Assembly (NCBI GenBank): GCA_020226215.1
Contig: CM035236.1
Span: 53,381,057-53,445,056 of the forward strand
Direction: 5' to 3'
DNA from: Sindora glabra
Taxonomy: Eukaryota > Streptophyta > Magnoliopsida > Fabales > Fabaceae
Length of the DNA: 64,000 nucleotides
Of the stretch, positions 35,061-46,474 are shown piece after piece. Under the pieces are notes generated by a model, which did no database searches, was not told where the DNA came from, and worked only from the letters and a program-made list of their open reading frames with translations. The translations under genes and the position numbers were made by a program. The stretch's first letter is position 1, and each line of letters opens with the position of its first letter.

Positions 35061-36594
35061 TTTGACAAAGTTCTATTGGCAACACAATGCTAGAGGGGTA
35101 TCCAAAATCCTAAGGCATTCTATATTTAGTAGTTACAAGCCAAATATTTTCTTAATGGTTCTCTATTATCTGTTACCAAAGGAAACAAAGCTTCTTAAGG
35201 ATGGAGTAGTCTTCTTGAAGGCTAAGACTTACTGCTTAAAGGCTCATGTTGGCAAGTTGGAGATGGTCAAAAGACTAATATTTGGAAAGACCCTTGGATC
35301 CCTGACTTACACGACTATAAATTATCACCTCCTAATCCTAGTGTTGAAGGTTTTATATCTTAAGTAACTAAACTCATCTCAGTAACTAGGAATAAAAGGG
35401 ATCTGAGACCTATAAATCAATGGTTAAGTCCTTTGGAGAGATCTACTATACTAAACATATATATACCACAAAGACCTCAATCAGATTCGTTAATTTGGCT
35501 TCATAATTCTAATGGGTGCTACTCAGTTAAGTCAGGCTATCACTTTTTTATGTCTCAACAAGTTTCCCCTCTCAGATAGCTTTATCCACTATTATTCCTC
35601 CCAAATTATGGTTTGCAATCTGGAATATTGAAGTTGTTTCAAAGATTAAGTATTTCATATGGAGAGCCCTATCTAACATACTTCCAACTTCTCAAAACTT
35701 ATATAAAAATAAGTGTTTCCAGTCTCCCTTATGCCATATCTGTGAGTTAGCAAATGAAGACACTTTTCATTACCTCTTTGGATGATCCTGGACATCTAGA
35801 ATCTGGTTTGGTTCCTTTTTTATGTCTAAGAACCCAAAATGTAAACTGCCCATCCTTCGGAGATTGGTTAATGTAGGTTTGCTCTCATCCAAGCTAGAAC
35901 TGTTCTCAAGTAAAGAATCACTTATCTCTGGTGGCTAATATTGCTTGGCAAATTTGGAAGACAAGGAATGATTACTTATTTAGGAAAACCCCCAATGGTG
36001 ACCCTATCAAGAGGTTTGGCTTGCTTTAACAACTACACAACTATAATGAAACAGGAACAAATTCCAATTCATCATCCTCCTCCCTCTATGGAGGTAGGAT
36101 GGAAAGCTCTTGATAGAGGCCAAATCAAAATCAATGTGGATGCTTCATTCCAATCATCCAACAAAAAAGCTTCCATTGCAACTATAGTTAGAGACTTCTC
36201 TAGGAATCTGGTATTTGGAAATGTCAAAAGAGTGTGTGCCAGCTGTTCAGCAATAGCAAAGGCCTTAGCTATTAAGGAAGGAATCCAGATTGGTGCTTTG
36301 ATCTCATAAAGTCCTTTTATAGTGAAATCGGATGCAAAAGTTGTTGTGGAAGCAATCCATAATTCGTCCTCCTCTCAGCATTGGATTTTAAGACATCTTA
36401 TTCATGATATAAAAGAAAGCTTGCAAGAAAATCCAGGCTGTTCTCTAGCTTCTATCTCTCGATCTAGCAACAAGGTAGGTGACTAGCTTGCTACAAATTT
36501 TAACAGGAGTGCGTGTCTAGTGGACTGGATTTCTAATCCTCCACCCCCTCTCAGGTCTATCATTCTTCAAGACAAGCATTGGTTTCCTCCTTAA
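35061..36594 (+). pseudogene. LINE ORF2, zf-RVT and RNase H domains
   Basis: 35460-35810, in frame pieces: SDSLIWLHNSNGCYSVKSGY, LWFAIWNIEVVSKIKYFIWR, then CHICELANEDTFHYLFG, the zf-RVT segment (C-x2-C ... H). 35941-36560: RNase H of the plant RVT_3 type, WKALDRGQIKINVDASFQSS, ATIVRDFSRNLVFG, SAIAKALAIKEGIQIGAL, stop, IVKSDAKVVVEAIHNSS, HLIHDIKESL, ISRSSNKVGD then a stop before LA. The Asp residues of VDAS, KSDA and VGD are present, but the catalytic Glu (family AEALAI) is Lys. The ORF ends HWFPP and TAA at 36592-36594. Confidence 0.85.
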
Positions 36595-36800
36595 ATCAGT
36601 ATGATGTTTTCATCCTTCCCCTAGGTTGTTTATCTTGTCTTGTTTCTGTCCTTTCCTATTTTCTGGTTTGTTGTTTGGTGAGGTTCTGTCCGTTTCTGGT
36701 TTGGTTCTGTCTGTTTTCTGGTTTGTCTTCCTCATTCTGTTTTGTCGGTGTTCTTGTTTCTGGCTGGTTCCCTGTATCCCTTTTATGGCCAAAAAAAAAA
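36595..36800 (+). other. LINE 3' UTR and poly(A) tail
   Basis: A strongly T/G-rich stretch with repeated TTTCTGGTTTG-like words (36655-36725) leading to GGCC and ten As. ORFs read on either strand here are low-complexity artefacts of this bias. The tail is followed directly by the right copy of the target duplication. Confidence 0.85.
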
Positions 36801-36815
36801 TCTATGTAGATCTCA
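36801..36815. repeat. Right target-site duplication of the LINE
   Basis: TCTATGTAGATCTCA, identical to 30443-30457. Confidence 0.9.
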
Positions 36816-37667
36816 TGCAGCGTAGACTTGTCTGCATGAGTTGGTATAGCCAATCGGCTGGAAGGGTAGAATCAATGCAGCAACTTAGGTTCATAGTAGC
36901 AATCACCTGGTTGATTGGCCCTTTGTTGACATTGTGAGAAAGGCTACTATGATCGATTAGTTGGCTTATGTCTGATCAGATATGCATAGCCTGGTTGGAA
37001 TATTTATATCAATTTCGCTATACTCATCTTGCTCAAATTCTACTAGCAAAAACAAATCAATTCAACTAATTTTTGAAAATCAAAACCAACTTTTTAATTT
37101 TTACAGATTCAAATTGGTTTGTGCTACTACTTCCAATCAATTCGTACCAATTCACCAAGAAGCACAACAATCAACAACCAGGAGTATTCAATTTTTGAAA
37201 ACCTTGGTTAATAATCACTTTTGTATTCAAAATTTTACATTGTATCCATTAAAAGCTATTGATTTTTTTTTCAAATTAACTCAAATATATTTCTTGCTCC
37301 ATTGGAGGTGAGACTCTTTAACAGTTTTTATGTATCATTTCGCCATTCATTTTGTAGCTTCATGAATCGTCTTATTTTAAATAATAGAATACCGTAATAA
37401 TCCAACGCCAAATATAGTAAAAAAGCAAAGATTTCAATGATTCGAGCAATAAACTCATTCTCTAAAACATTTGCAAATTCCCAACAAATTAATGACAACT
37501 CTATTGGACGAGATTATTATCAAAATTATGAAAAATTATATATGATTTATAAACAAAAAAAATTCAAAAGTAAGGAATGAAGCATATTTAATATTTGAAC
37601 AAATTACATTTACTTTTTCTAGATATAATTTAAATACATATAATGCCCTCTGATTTTAAAAAATATA
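36816..37667. other. Target DNA right of the LINE, nothing firmly recognised
   Basis: Moderately complex sequence continuing what stood left of 30441. The ORF at 36982-37311 (109 codons) has no motif I recognise. I found no LTR or TIR ends. Confidence 0.4.
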
Positions 37668-37676
37668 TACTTATCC

Positions 37677-37839
37677 GGGAAATTCTAAAGTATCCTAAGG
37701 GGTTTGAAACTTAGGGTGATGTGACCAAATTCAAGTCATTGAATGAGATTATCAATTCTTCTGATTATCTCATTCAATGGCTTGTATTTTATCACGTTAT
37801 ACTAGATTTCAAACCCCTTAAGGAACCATAACAAGCACC
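37677..37839. mobile_element. Foldback MITE, copy 1
   Basis: About 163 bp that folds on itself: AAGGGGTTTGAAA near 37698 pairs with TTTCAAACCCCTT near 37809, and CATTGAATGAGAT pairs with ATCTCATTCAATG, around a loop of about 15 bases. Flanked by TACTTATC at 37668-37675 and 37840-37847 (8 bp identical; 9 bp with one change). It is homologous to 42685-42855 in reverse orientation. The 8-9 bp duplication suggests a Mutator- or hAT-mobilised MITE. Confidence 0.85.
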
Positions 37840-37847
37840 TACTTATC

Positions 37848-39016
37848 TTTTCTGTAATAAACATTTTGCTAATTTTGACGGGGTGCCGTAAAAATAAAAA
37901 TGAAGCTCATACAAAAAATTAGTGAAATAAGAGAGAGAAAAAAATACTGCGAAAATGAGCACTTACTTGCAACTGGAGTTTCGATTGGATAAAGAAACTC
38001 CTTCAATCAGAGTAGAGACCGTTCAAATAGAGTAGTGTCCATGTTCTTCAAAGTAAGGATTTTTCGTTTTTCCCCCAAAAATAGCGTAGTGGTTAGTGAA
38101 TATTCTCTAAGGAGAAAGAGAAATAGCCGCTTTTCTTGCTTCGTCAATTGCAAACCATTACCCGAGCAACAATGGTTTTGATTGCTAACTGCCATGCCCA
38201 CTCTCTCCCCTCTCACCGTTAATAGCATGTACAGATACTGTTCGTCACGAAAATTTTCCGAGAAAGCTTGAGTAATTAAAGGAGTTGTTGGCGTTCATGG
38301 AAACCACAATCTTGGGAATAGGAAGAAAATTGAAATCAGTTGTGTTTCCTTTGTCAATCCTCAATACTGCACCTTTTTTCTACACCACTCTTGTAATGAT
38401 TAATTTGTTCTTATCAAGTTGGATATCTGAACTTTTCCTTTTTGAATATTTGTTGAACAACGGCTGATCATATGATGGCGTCTCCTATATTTCCCTTTTA
38501 GATACTATACACCTCGAGCATTTGATGAAATACCCACTTGTTTTTTTTAGTGGGTTTTCTTTATAAACGTATGTGCATAATGGATATTATAGAACCATTA
38601 TAGAAACAAATTTAAGGGTATTAAAGTTCTGCTAAGTACAAAGGAGGTAAGTGTATACTTTTCAAAATGAATGAGTATTACATAGGAAATATTATTTGAA
38701 TTTTTCTCCGAATCGTAACCCTAAGATTGGTTAGAGGAAAAATAAGAAGAAAAAGAAGAAAACTTTAAAAGTTAATTAAAAATAGGAAAAATGAAAATTG
38801 TGACATACAAAAATAATAAAAATTATTTTTCCTTTCCTTCTTTTTTCTTCTAAAACAAGTAAGAGAATAATTTGAATTTTAAAATTTTCATCCCAATTTC
38901 ATTCCTTTCATTGCTGCCAAACTTAGGGTAAAATCTATTGATTTTTTATGTTATGAATATATTTGATCTTATTAGAACCATTAAAATAAGTCAATCCAAT
39001 CTTATCAGATTAATAT
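37848..39016. other. Intergenic block with a GC-richer centre, function unknown
   Basis: Between the MITE and the solo LTR. 37950-38480 is visibly less AT-biased than its surroundings and contains unrelated ORFs on both strands (38007-38228 minus, 73 codons; 38285-38467 plus, 60 codons), neither with a recognisable motif. The rest is AT-rich. It could be remains of a promoter or leader of another element; I cannot say. Confidence 0.35.
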
Positions 39017-41594
39017 TGTTAGCCTTAAGGCTTCATATGATGAGTTTTGATAATGACAAATAAATATTGTAATAACATTGTATGTCTTGTGCTAAATTGA
39101 TATATAAGCTTTAATAGACATACTATATTATAGTAGATGCATATATATGATATGATGATTATGCTTGTTGTTATATATGCATGATAACAAATGAATGTCA
39201 TAATAGCATTGCATGTCTTCATACTAAAGTACTATAAAATCTTCAATAGACATGTTATACTATGGTTGAAATATCAATGCTTGATAATATGCTAAAAGAA
39301 TGATATTTTATATAAGCATCACTAAGTATATGATTAGTCAAGATACATGATATAATGATTATGCATGCTCTTGTGCTAGTTTGTTATATACATGAATATT
39401 ACATGTCAATATCTTGATATATTAGATTTGACTAACTATATTGTTTGCAAAGTTTATGAACTTGTATATAGGAAAGTCCAAGATAAAGAAAAGTGAGCAT
39501 TGAAGCAAGGAAATGAAAGATCATATTGTGCTCAACTCTAGAACAAGGAAGAAAGACAAGAAAGGAGATGTGATCCAAGTATTAAAGATTGAGAAAACTA
39601 AAGTGTTTGAAAGCTTGAAAGCATCAAGAAAAGCCAAGGAACTTCATTAGTATAGTATCTCACTTTAGGCTTAGGTTTTCTTGTAAAATAGAGTATTTCA
39701 TGATATAGAGCTCAAACATGTTTTCATATTCTTAGCTTGATCAAATTCTTTAAAAGATAACCCGTAATCATGTTTTTACAAGATAGCCTATGGGGATATT
39801 TCAAAAATAAATGAGACATGAGTTTTTTGATATTTTCAGTTTTGACATTTGGTCATTCTCTCAATCATATCTCATAAAATACTTGTGATTTGATTGCCAA
39901 GCTTTTTCCATATGAAAATAGACTCAAAGATATTTTCATAGACATACATTTACTTAAAATGATCAATATATGAATGAGTTATAATCTCTTCAAGTTGAGT
40001 CTAAAAATCAGCTTTCTGCATGATAGTCATTTCTGATGTGTGCTCAATATTTTGATCATATCTTGGAAAATACAAATGATATGAGTACGAAATTATTTTT
40101 ATATAAAAATATACTCAAAGGGATTTCCATGGACTGGTCATTTTCTTAAAATAACTAGGATATGAAAGAGTTATGAATTTTACAAATTGAGTCTTAAAAT
40201 CATATTTTCACTGATTCACTATTTCTAACCTTTTCTCATTGTTTTGAACATATCTTAAAAATGACATTAGATATGAGCATGACACTAGTCCTATTTGAAA
40301 TTAAACTTAATTAGCTTTCCAATGATAGGTCATTTGGTTAAAACGAACTTAAAATGAAGAAATTATGACCTTTTTAAAGTTGAGTCTGCATTTTTGTTTG
40401 AGTGAATCAATTCGGCAATCGATTTAGGATGTCCTGAATCGATTCATGACTCGATTCCAGCCATTCTAGTATACGAATAACAGCTAGTTTTTATTCCTAA
40501 CAACCTCAAACGGTGATAATATTTCATGGGCTTCATATATAAGCTAAGAAACATCAAATACAACTAAGAGAGAACCTGAACATCAATTGTAAACATCATT
40601 TTACATCCTTCTTCATCCAAATCATGATTTGAGCTTAAATTTCTAAAATTCTTCTATTCTTGGTGCTTTATTTGTATTATCCACTCTTTAAGAGAGTTTG
40701 TATCAATTGTTCTTCATCACATATCTTTTCCTAATTGTAAAAGGTGAGGTATCCCTTGGAAAAACTTAGAGAGGGTGAGGAATTCCTTGTAAGAGAGATT
40801 TTTACTCAAAGAAGAGTAAGGATTGTAAGACTTCTTTAAGTGCTAATTAAAATTTGAAGGAATAGTGAATTAACACAAGTTTGGAGAGCTTGGAGAGTGG
40901 ATGTACACCTTGGTAAGAATATCTAAGGGAAGAACCACTATAAATCCTTGTGTTTGATCTCTTTATCCTATCTCTCTATTTTTTTATGCACTACATTCTG
41001 TTTCTCTAATTTTTACTCTATTTTTGTTGCTGTATATGCTCTATTTTATTGTTATCATTTGTTGATATATTGTGCTATAATGCTTATGTTGTTGCTTGGA
41101 TATTTGAATGATTAAAAGAGAAATTCATCTCTATTTTGCTATTATTATTTATTGAGATATTGTGCTGAATGCTTTATTCTTGTTGTTGAATACATTATGC
41201 TTCAATGTTAATGTAGTTGGTTCAATAATTGAAAAAGAAATCAATATATGCATTAGCATCTTAATTCTTGTTTATGCATAATTGATTGAGTTGCTTTGCA
41301 CAAGTATATTGAATTGTTATATGTTATGTGCAAACTTCTCTATTAAATTATATTGGATTGATTTATTGATTATTTATTTGTGCATAGTGAACTAAATAAA
41401 TTTGCATTGGTTCTTTGAATTATCAAATATTGAGTGCAAACATATTCATAAAACCTTCTTGAAAGTGTTTAAATCAAAATCATTCTTATGACTTCCCAAA
41501 ATTAAAAGGCTTTCAAAAAGAATTGTAAAAATAAGAAAAATTTTAAAAACACTCAATTCACCTCCCTTTTAGGTGTGGGTTGCCAAGTTCAACA
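39017..41594 (+). mobile_element. Solo LTR, Sirevirus-like copia
   Basis: A 2578-bp block starting TGTTAGCCTTAAGGCTTC with ATGAGTTTTGATAATGACAAA just after, and ending CACCTCCCTTTTAGGTGTGG ... GTTCAACA. The GATAATGACAAA start and the CAATTCACCTCCC end are the wording I associate with dicot Sirevirus/Maximus LTRs. Flanked by aatat (39012-39016) and aatac (41595-41599), a 5-bp duplication with one T/C change. At 40405-40455 it carries repeated CGATT words (ATCGATTTAGG, AATCGATTCATGACTCGATTC), also common in such LTRs. No primer site or coding sequence follows, so it is solo. Confidence 0.75.
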
Positions 41595-41599
41595 AATAC

Positions 41600-42675
41600 G
41601 ATGAGTAAAAATTTTATGATGGATCAATCTTAAGTTAAGTTACTCTTTTACTAAGTCAAATTAGGTTGGATTGTTACAGTATTAATTTTAACCCTATTCC
41701 TAAATCAACTTTTATCAAGTGATCTCAAACAAATACTTTATTATTATATTATTATTTATTTATTATTAATTTTACATTCTTAATTAATTAAAATCAATTA
41801 TTATTAAATATAACTAAAATAATAAGAAAATAAACTAAAGTTCAATAATTTTTAATATGAAAAACCCTCGATTAAAACAATAATTAAAAATTACAAAACC
41901 AAAACTAAAAAAAATCAACATTAATTAAAATAAATGCAAATATTTTATTAATTAAATTCATAATATATATATATATATAAATATATCACTATTTTATTAT
42001 ACTAATTTATTACTTTAATTAATATATTTATTTAGTTAGAGTAATTATTTTGTATATATTTAATTATAATTATTTTTATTAATTTTTAAATTTTATAATG
42101 ATAAATTAAATTTCTCACATAATTTTTATTAATTTTTTATTTTTCATATAATTATTTATTTTAAAAAATTTGTATAATACATATTAACAATATTAAATAT
42201 TTTTAAATTTTAATGTAATTATTTATTTTAATAAATTTATATATTTAATATTAATATATATATATATATTTATTAATTTTAATATTAAAATTATTTAATA
42301 TTACTCATACAATTTTAATATTAAATATATTAAAATACAATTTTAATATATCAAAATTATAATTATAATATATATACATATATATTAATAAATTATTTAT
42401 TATTTACTAATACTAATATATTGACAATAATTCAATAACTCAATCAACTAATATTTATTAATCCAAATTAACTAATCCTAATCTTTTATCAAATCCAATC
42501 ACTATTATTATTTTCTATACTAATTTCATCTCCAAGTTAAATCAATCCATTCGGCTAAATCCAATTACTACACATCAGTGCAATCTCACCATGTTTCCGA
42601 CCAAAACAAATGTAATCTCACCATACATTGCGTTTAATATATTTACGTGGTCAGTGTATGAACTTATTTCAATCT
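41600..42675. other. Extremely AT-rich spacer
   Basis: Nearly pure A/T for long stretches between about 41740 and 42420, with runs of ATATAT at 41962-41980 and 42254-42270. No coding or terminus signals. Such DNA behaves as matrix-attachment sequence in plants in general; here that is only a possibility. Confidence 0.6.
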
Positions 42676-42684
42676 ATAAATCAA

Positions 42685-42855
42685 GGTGCTTGCTATGGTG
42701 CCCCTTGGGTTTGGTATCCGGGTGATGTGGCAAAATACAAGCCATTGGATGAGATTACAAAAATCTTAGCATTGACTTAGTAATCTCATCCAATGGCCTG
42801 TATTTTGCTACACCACCCCGGGTTTGGTACCACTAGGGGCACCTTAGAATTCACC
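42685..42855. mobile_element. Foldback MITE, copy 2
   Basis: 171 bp with termini GGTGCTTGC and GAATTCACC and a strong hairpin: GCAAAATACAAGCCATTGGA and AGATTA pair with TAATCT and CATCCAATGGCCTGTATTTT. Flanked by a perfect 9-bp duplication ATAAATCAA (42676-42684 and 42856-42864). Better preserved than copy 1 (37677-37839), which is the same family inverted. The 9-bp duplication points to a Mutator-type transposase as mobiliser. Confidence 0.9.
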
Positions 42856-42864
42856 ATAAATCAA

Positions 42865-43850
42865 ATATGATAAAATACAATAAAATAAGGACCAATTATT
42901 ATGAAGACAATAAATCCATTGATACACTTCCGCAAAAGAGCACGATATACCACGTCTTTGTATCGTATGACTAATATGCGAAATCGACAGCGTAGGATGT
43001 CCTAAGCCGTGAGAAGAAAAATGAATAGGCGAACCAAGTAAATATATTTCCCAAAAAAAAATGATGCATAGGAAAAAGTGAACTAAATATACAATGAAAC
43101 CATGCGTTCACCCGACCACGGGTATCCACACTAAAAACCCACGTCGAAGCTCCGTCTGTTTTATCAAAAACACATTTTCTATTTAAAGACATCATCCGAT
43201 TATTTAAAAAAAAGAAACATATCACCTTCATACCTTACGTTTGGAAAAAAAAATAATACCTAAAATTATAATAATAAAAATAATTTTCTCTTAAAAAAAT
43301 CTTATATCAAACTTAAATATAGAAATTTTATTATTATTTTAATATTTTATAATTATAACCTTAGGGACGTTTTTTATTTACCAAAATAGAGCCTTATTGG
43401 CATTCGTTTTTCACATTGATGACCCCAGAACCCAATCAAGACTCACCATATCCAAACGCCTCACCCTACGCCAAATTTGAACACACCTTTAATACACTAC
43501 CCAAACCCTCAACTTACCCCTTACCCACATGAAAGATCAAATTGCACCCTAAGCTTCAAAATTCAACCAGTAAGGACCCAATTCTCGTCTCTCAGTATCT
43601 GAGAAAGGCGCAATACAAAAACATCACACACAAAGTGGAAAATGCTATAACTAAGGTATTATTATAGGACCAAGTCACAAATTAAAAGTGCCGCGGGTTT
43701 TAGCCCTACAACCACCACCGACCTCCTCAGACAATTCATACTACTAAGATATAAAATCCTCGGGCAAGATCATTTTTAAGGACCTATCGCGTAGGAATAC
43801 AGACATTATAATGTGAAAGATAGAGAATCCAATGCCACCGCACGAAAAGC
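42865..43850. other. Region downstream of the MLF gene
   Basis: Contains the 3' UTR of the MLF gene next to 43851 (minus strand) and then unremarkable sequence. On the minus strand AATGATC near 43771 and ATAATAATACC near 43660 could serve as weak polyadenylation signals. The ORF 42971-43231 (minus) has no recognisable motif. Confidence 0.4.
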
Positions 43851-46454
43851 TTAATTTTGGCCCTTTCCTCGGAGATGATGCGCACTGTTCGACCACTTAT
43901 TTGTGCCAGACGATCCTACTTTATCCTTAATTTCAGGCCTTGTTCTCAAGGGATGAGGACGCTCGGTAGAAGGAAGAGCCCAACCTCCCTGTCTGGCCTG
44001 CTCAGCTTGTGCGCTGCTGCTGGTTCCTGAAAGTAAAACACAGACACCCAGAGAAAAAAAAAATTAAGATGATGCAGACAATAATCTTATTTGGAAAAAG
44101 ATATTTGCCCAGAAACACAAGTTCATGTACAATGCCATGGTATCATTGGCTTCCACACATACTTCAAAACTCTTCTGATTTTCACCTAATTAAGAAAGAT
44201 GAAACTGTATAAAATTCTAAGAGAAAGTAAACAACTTACCGCAAATTACGAAAAATTGTAGAGTAGCAAGACGTAACCATAAGAAAATTTTACTTACCCC
44301 CAACCCTTTCCCTTTATTGAGATGTTAAATAAGAATACTTATTTTCATAAAGATGTGATGTCCCGGTTAAGTTAGAAACATGGTGATGGAAAATTAAAAA
44401 AATAAATAAAATAAATTATTAAAAAAATATATATATTTTTTTTGAAGTCACAATTAGTTGTATTTGATCAATTTATTGCATTAGTCTCCCAAGCCATTGG
44501 ATCTCTTTCTTGGTAACTAAGAGGGAACTTTCCTAGAAATCACAACTTTATGTATTTCTACATAGCTCATAGAATTAGGCCTTCGAGTCAATGAATATAA
44601 CATTTATTTAGTCATCAAAAGTGTCCTTGGTTTAGATGCCTAAAAGGTTATAAACAGGAGCATGGAACATCTCTATGTAAGTTTCAGAGTTGAATGAATT
44701 ATTAAGATTTATATCTCAGATTTAAAGGTTGTTACCTTCATTCTAGGATCAAAATCTAAATTATCAAATTTCTATCCAAGGACGTGAACTCCTTGCATTT
44801 ATCCAACCCCTTTTCTACCTAATTTACCAACAAAATTTATATCAGAATTTTCCATGAAATTCTGACCTGCATCACATGGCCATTCTTAAGTGCTTAGTAA
44901 AAATCACAATGTTAAGTCCTGCTAATTTTGTTGTCAAATACAAAAATCTCACTGACATGATTCTATAGTCCCCTTGTTTGTCTAAAAGTACCATCTGTGT
45001 AATACACCTCACTTATAAAATGTAGCCTACAACAAGCAATTACCCCACTGATAAAAGCACATAAAATACATTCTAAGAATATAATAAAACGCATCATTCC
45101 ACAGATCAACCACATCTCACTTTAGGAGGCATGTTTGAATATTCACAATTGTTTATTTTCAACATGATACAAACATGTATGAAAATAGAGATTAACCGTT
45201 CATTACCAAATTAGCAAAATAAATACTCACCAACAGTCCTTGACCATCCAGGCAGATGCTTTTGAGCATTTCCTTTCCATGCTTCCTCAAAGCCGGCAAG
45301 CTCATCTATGAAGTCAAAATATAGATCCTTTAGCCATATACTCATCATAGGGAACCCATAATACAAAAAGTGTGAGATCGATGATCTACCTTCATGTAGA
45401 TTGTGCAAGGTCTGCATAGAGTCCACCTTACCATCCGAGTTGAGTTTTCTTGCAAGGGAATGGCCCTAAAAGTAGATCAGTACATTAGCACAGTAAAAAA
45501 AGATAGAAAAGAAACAAAATTAGTAAGGCACGTTGTAGAACACAACTCCATCGTATTTACACCAAGAAACTGAGCGTTTTAATCCAATGTTGCCACCAGA
45601 AAGAATATTAAATTTATACCTGGTTGTGAAGACCTCTAGAAACCCTATGACTAGCTTGGCCTGTGGAACTATCAGCCTCCTTAAACTCTTCAAAAGTCAG
45701 CTGATGTACAATGAAGAAGGCATGAGAAACAGTATAAAACAAATCCACAAAGCAATCTTAGCTTGTTATAAGAACTGTGACACTTACTCCATCACTTCCA
45801 GACCTCCTTGTCCTAGAGGAACCATAATATGTTCCACTAGGACCACCGTAAGAAACAGTAGAGCTATGGAAGCAGAAGCTGCCACCTTGAGGTTGAGAAA
45901 CTGTTTCATTGAACCTGTTGTACTCATTTCTACACCGCAAAGATCTACTCCTCTTCTCTGCAACATGGAAATAAAAATTCAACCCAAACAAAATCCAAGC
46001 TAACAGATGCAAGGGAGAGAAGAAAAGCAGCATGTCATCCACTTCTTATAGCAAAACAGACTTTACCTTCAACTTCATCATCAGGATCTTCAACATAGGG
46101 TTCACGACTAGACCTACTGTGCTTTCTAGGGTTTTCTTTCTTCTCATCTTTTGAATCATCTTCATCATCAGAATTTAATTCCTCAATAATTGGTCCCCTT
46201 GATTTCCTAGGTTCTGGAGCTTGATGCTCAAGAAATCCCGTCGGATGCATCTCTGGAAAAGGATTTGCAGCTGGACCAAAGACACCAGATTCGAACATGC
46301 CACCCAAAGGACGAGTGAAGAAAGGGTCATCAAATGGGTCCCTTCCCCCAAAGAAGTCTGAAAGTAGACTCCGGGGAGGTCCAAAACTACCAAAGCCTCC
46401 AAAAGCTGCAAAAGGGTCGGAGAAAGGACCTCTACCACCTCTGCCTCCCTGCAT
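43851..46454 (-). CDS. Myeloid leukaemia factor (MLF) family protein, six coding exons
   Basis: Exons (minus strand): 46454-46067, 45957-45788, 45700-45620, 45465-45390, 45305-45231, 44026-43851. All introns are GT-AG and the joined frame is open for 321 residues. Residues 1-70 are Gly/Phe/Pro-rich (RGPFSDPFAAFGGFG, DPFDDPFF); 91-107 acidic (EELNSDDEDDSKDEKKE); 108-118 Arg/Ser-rich; 137-186 hold NEYNRFNETV and GGPSGTYYGSS; the conserved MLF core follows (LTFEEFKEADSSTGQASHR, GLHNQGHSLARKLNSDGKVD, MQTLHNLHEDELAGFEEAWK, HLPGW at 256-260); the tail ends HHLRGKGQN. Length fits plant members. Animal MLFs are nuclear/cytoplasmic adaptors linked to transcription and protein quality control; the plant role is poorly known. 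The ATG is preceded by a 20-base exon remnant and an acceptor at 46475, so the 5' UTR is probably spliced. Confidence 0.92.
44027..45230 (-). other. Last intron of the MLF gene (1.2 kb)
   Basis: Bounded by donor G|GTGAGT (45230) and acceptor TTTCAG|GA (44027). Much longer than the gene's other coding introns (84-166 bases). It is AT-rich and holds an A/T-run tract at 44385-44455, but no recognisable transposon end or ORF. The ORF 44009-44212 on the plus strand lies across the exon edge and is a shadow. Confidence 0.7.
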
Positions 46455-46474
46455 TCTCCAGGCGTTATTAACCC

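Larger units (their letters stand above)
30458..36800 (+). mobile_element. Non-LTR retrotransposon (LINE, L1-type with RNase H), full length, dead
   Basis: A 6.3-kb LINE: 5' UTR (30458-30650), ORF1 with DUF4283-like domain and CCHC knuckle (to 32463), ORF2 with endonuclease, reverse transcriptase, zf-RVT and RNase H (32464-36594), T/G-rich 3' UTR (36595-36790) and a 10-A tail (36791-36800). Identical 15-17 bp target duplications flank it, which fixes both ends. C-terminal RNase H is a known trait of one branch of plant LINEs. All ORFs carry stops and frameshifts, yet the target duplication is perfect. Confidence 0.9.

Noticed and set aside
36579..36937. Hydrophobic and Thr/Gln-rich ORFs on both strands
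   Set aside because: They come from the T/G-rich 3' UTR and poly(A) tail of the LINE; the bias explains the composition.
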